Below, one piece after another: positions 15,437-16,462 of a stretch of 16,462 nucleotides of DNA; the stretch's first letter is position 1, and each line of letters starts with the position of its first letter. Source of the stretch: Fimenecus sp963624605 (lineage in GTDB: Bacteria; Bacillota; Clostridia; Oscillospirales; Acutalibacteraceae). Position numbers and translations under genes: made by a program. The notes below the pieces were generated by a model that was not told the DNA's origin, did no database searches, and saw only the letters and a program-made list of their open reading frames with translations. The stretch covers positions 1-16,462 of the forward strand of contig CAVFQD010000040.1 in NCBI GenBank assembly GCA_963624605.1. Reading direction: 5' to 3'.

Positions 15437-16315
15437 TTAACTTATGTTATCTAACGGGCTGAAATTTGTAAAATAGACTGCGTTTTTGCTCTGTGTCAAG
15501 TGTACATATTTTTGCACCATATCTAACGAGCTATGCCCTAATATTTGTTGCAAAGCATATATATTTCCGCCGTTTTCTAAATATCGTGTCGCAAATGTAT
15601 GTCTCAACAAATGAGGGTATATTCTACGAGTCAAGAATACTTTTTTGAGTTTTTTGAACTCTTTGTCTATCGTTCCTTGCTTTATCGGCTCATAGTTTTT
15701 AGTTAAAAACAATGCCTTTGACATAACAAATGCAGGTCTCATAACCATATACTTTACTAAATATTTTTGCGACTTCAAGCCTAAAGGCACTATGCGTTGT
15801 TTGTTTCCCTTGCCTTTCACAATAACATAATTTTCTGCTATGTGTAAGTCGGATAACTGCATCCGAACAACCTCATTTTTTCGCAGTCCGCTATCAAGCA
15901 TTAAAGCACATATACAATAGTTACGAATGCCAACAAATGTTTTTGTGTTAAATACCGAAAACAGCTTTTTTATCTCATTATCCGTCAACACATTTATTAC
16001 CTTTTTTTCCGCTTTGGGTAATGCTAATTTTGCGCTTAAATCTTCAAATATATAATTTTCTTTGTACAGCCAAGAGACAAACGCTTTAATGCCTTTAACA
16101 TAAGATTTTATCGTATTGCTAGCGATATTTTTATCCTGTAAGCTGAACACATATTGTTTCAAATTCAAAATTGTAATTTCTTCAATCTCAAAGTCTTTAC
16201 CTAGGAAATCAATAAGAGGATTTACACAATATCCGTAATATTTAATTGTTTTATCGCTGTTTCCTTTTATCCTTTGTTCTATACAAAAAGCCTTAAATGC
16301 CATTGCTGATGTCAT
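15437..16315 (-). CDS. Tyrosine recombinase / phage-type integrase
   Basis: The 292-aa protein has an N-terminal SAM-like core-binding domain (about 1-95) and a complete catalytic domain. The active-site set is intact: R145 in SGLRKNE, K169 in VKGKGNKQR, H235 and R238 in HLLRHTF, H261 in LGHSSLD, and the nucleophile Y270 in VQKYVHL. It is XerC/D-sized and lacks the arm-binding domain of larger phage integrases. ATG 16315 is chosen because GGTGAT (16325-16320) lies just upstream; an earlier GTG at 16324 overlaps that site. The gene is visibly AT-richer than the housekeeping genes, which suggests transfer. Its 3' end faces tRNA-Pro, a common integration target. It could belong to an integrative element extending right, or act as a stand-alone invertase; no matching inverted repeats were found in the window. 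Confidence 0.93.
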   Translation of the reverse strand: MTSAMAFKAFCIEQRIKGNSDKTIKYYGYCVNPLIDFLGKDFEIEEITILNLKQYVFSLQDKNIASNTIKSYVKGIKAFVSWLYKENYIFEDLSAKLALPKAEKKVINVLTDNEIKKLFSVFNTKTFVGIRNYCICALMLDSGLRKNEVVRMQLSDLHIAENYVIVKGKGNKQRIVPLGLKSQKYLVKYMVMRPAFVMSKALFLTKNYEPIKQGTIDKEFKKLKKVFLTRRIYPHLLRHTFATRYLENGGNIYALQQILGHSSLDMVQKYVHLTQSKNAVYFTNFSPLDNIS

Positions 16316-16339
16316 ATGTATCACCGTAAAAAATTATTC

Positions 16340-16368
16340 TTGATTATTGTGTCGATTTAGGTTATACT
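16340..16368 (+). promoter_or_regulatory. Promoter divergent from the integrase
   Basis: TTGATT (16340-16345) and TATACT (16363-16368) are spaced by 17 bases. Transcription to the right would start near 16375. The boxes lie just upstream of the integrase start, so the two directions may interfere. Confidence 0.6.
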
Positions 16369-16409
16369 GTCTGTAGTTAAATTTGTTGCTGAAATCGTTA
16401 TCGGTTATA
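16352..16409 (+). repeat. Imperfect direct repeat pair upstream of the integrase
   Basis: TCGATTTAGGTTATA (16352-16366) and TCGTTATCGGTTATA (16395-16409) match at 12 of 15 positions and share GGTTATA. They are 43 bases apart, about four helical turns. The first overlaps the -10 of the divergent promoter. They could be binding sites for a regulator or recombination factor; chance is not excluded. Confidence 0.35.
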
Positions 16410-16456
16410 GCAATACTTCTTTCATAGGTTGGCTTTGCAGAGCCGACCTTTTTTTC
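16375..16456 (+). ncRNA. Candidate small RNA or attenuated leader
   Basis: A promoter and a terminator enclose about 80 bases with no ORF having a ribosome site. The 5' part folds as a hairpin at 16386-16413: TTGCTGAAATCG against CGGTTATAGCAA, with an 11-of-12 pairing and loop TTAT. A pyrimidine-rich single-stranded linker (ACTTCTTTC) follows, then the terminator hairpin. This is the plan of a short regulatory RNA. It could instead be the leader of a gene beyond the right edge. I match it to no known family. Confidence 0.4.
16426..16456 (+). terminator. Intrinsic terminator at the right edge
   Basis: AGGTTGGCT (16426-16434) pairs with AGCCGACCT (16441-16449) with one G-U pair and a TTGCAG loop. 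An unbroken T-run follows from 16449. It is a strong terminator for rightward transcription from the promoter at 16340-16368. Confidence 0.8.
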
Positions 16457-16462
16457 TGCCTC

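Noticed and set aside
15389..16462. Invertible promoter switch run by the tyrosine recombinase
   Set aside because: No pair of inverted repeats flanking a promoter was found in the visible region; the element lies partly outside the window, so this is not excluded.
1..16462. CRISPR array, insertion sequence or toxin-antitoxin pair
   Set aside because: No regularly spaced repeats, no transposase and no paired small ORFs with matching features were seen.

Overview
The window looks like the chromosome of a low-to-mid GC Gram-positive anaerobe. Class Clostridia is likely and Oscillospirales/Ruminococcaceae is my best guess, from overall gene style only. The clues are strong AGGAG/GGAGG ribosome binding sites, frequent TTG starts, consensus SigA-type promoters, comEC next to holA as in Firmicutes, a compact RNase M5-like Toprim gene, and a 7TM-DISM sensor of the clostridial type.

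Layout. (1) 1-1321, minus: the N-terminal 440 codons of a 7TM-DISM membrane sensor that runs off the left edge. (2) 1321-1486: a divergent promoter region with two well-spaced promoters facing apart. (3) 1486-9322, plus: one tightly packed gene run, alaS - HIT hydrolase - comEC - holA - RNase M5-like Toprim protein - asparaginase-like protein - an unnamed 36-aa membrane peptide. It closes with a 13-bp perfect hairpin at 9336-9366 that can serve both strands. (4) 11377-9379, minus: nadA then mnmA, 10 bases apart, with a promoter and an inverted repeat upstream of nadA. (5) 15077-11477, minus: a cytosolic GH31 glycosidase followed by a membrane-anchored diguanylate cyclase. (6) 15147-15434, plus: phased A-tracts, a promoter, tRNA-Pro(GGG) and a strong hairpin terminator. 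(7) 15437-16462: a complete, AT-rich tyrosine recombinase pointing at the 3' end of the tRNA. Divergent from it is a short unit with promoter, hairpin and terminator that looks like a small RNA or an attenuated leader.

How the genes fit together. Most of the window is housekeeping: tRNA charging, a clamp-loader subunit, rRNA maturation, tRNA thiolation and NAD synthesis. The accessory part is the right end, where the integrase beside the tRNA suggests the edge of an integrated element continuing past the window. I found no complete new defence or metabolic system. The points most worth a second look are the candidate small RNA at 16375-16456, the tRNA/integrase junction, the five phased A-tracts upstream of the tRNA promoter, the asparaginase-like protein lacking its expected active-site lysine, the ComEC tail with no metal-binding motif, the 36-aa peptide, and the nadA operator candidate.
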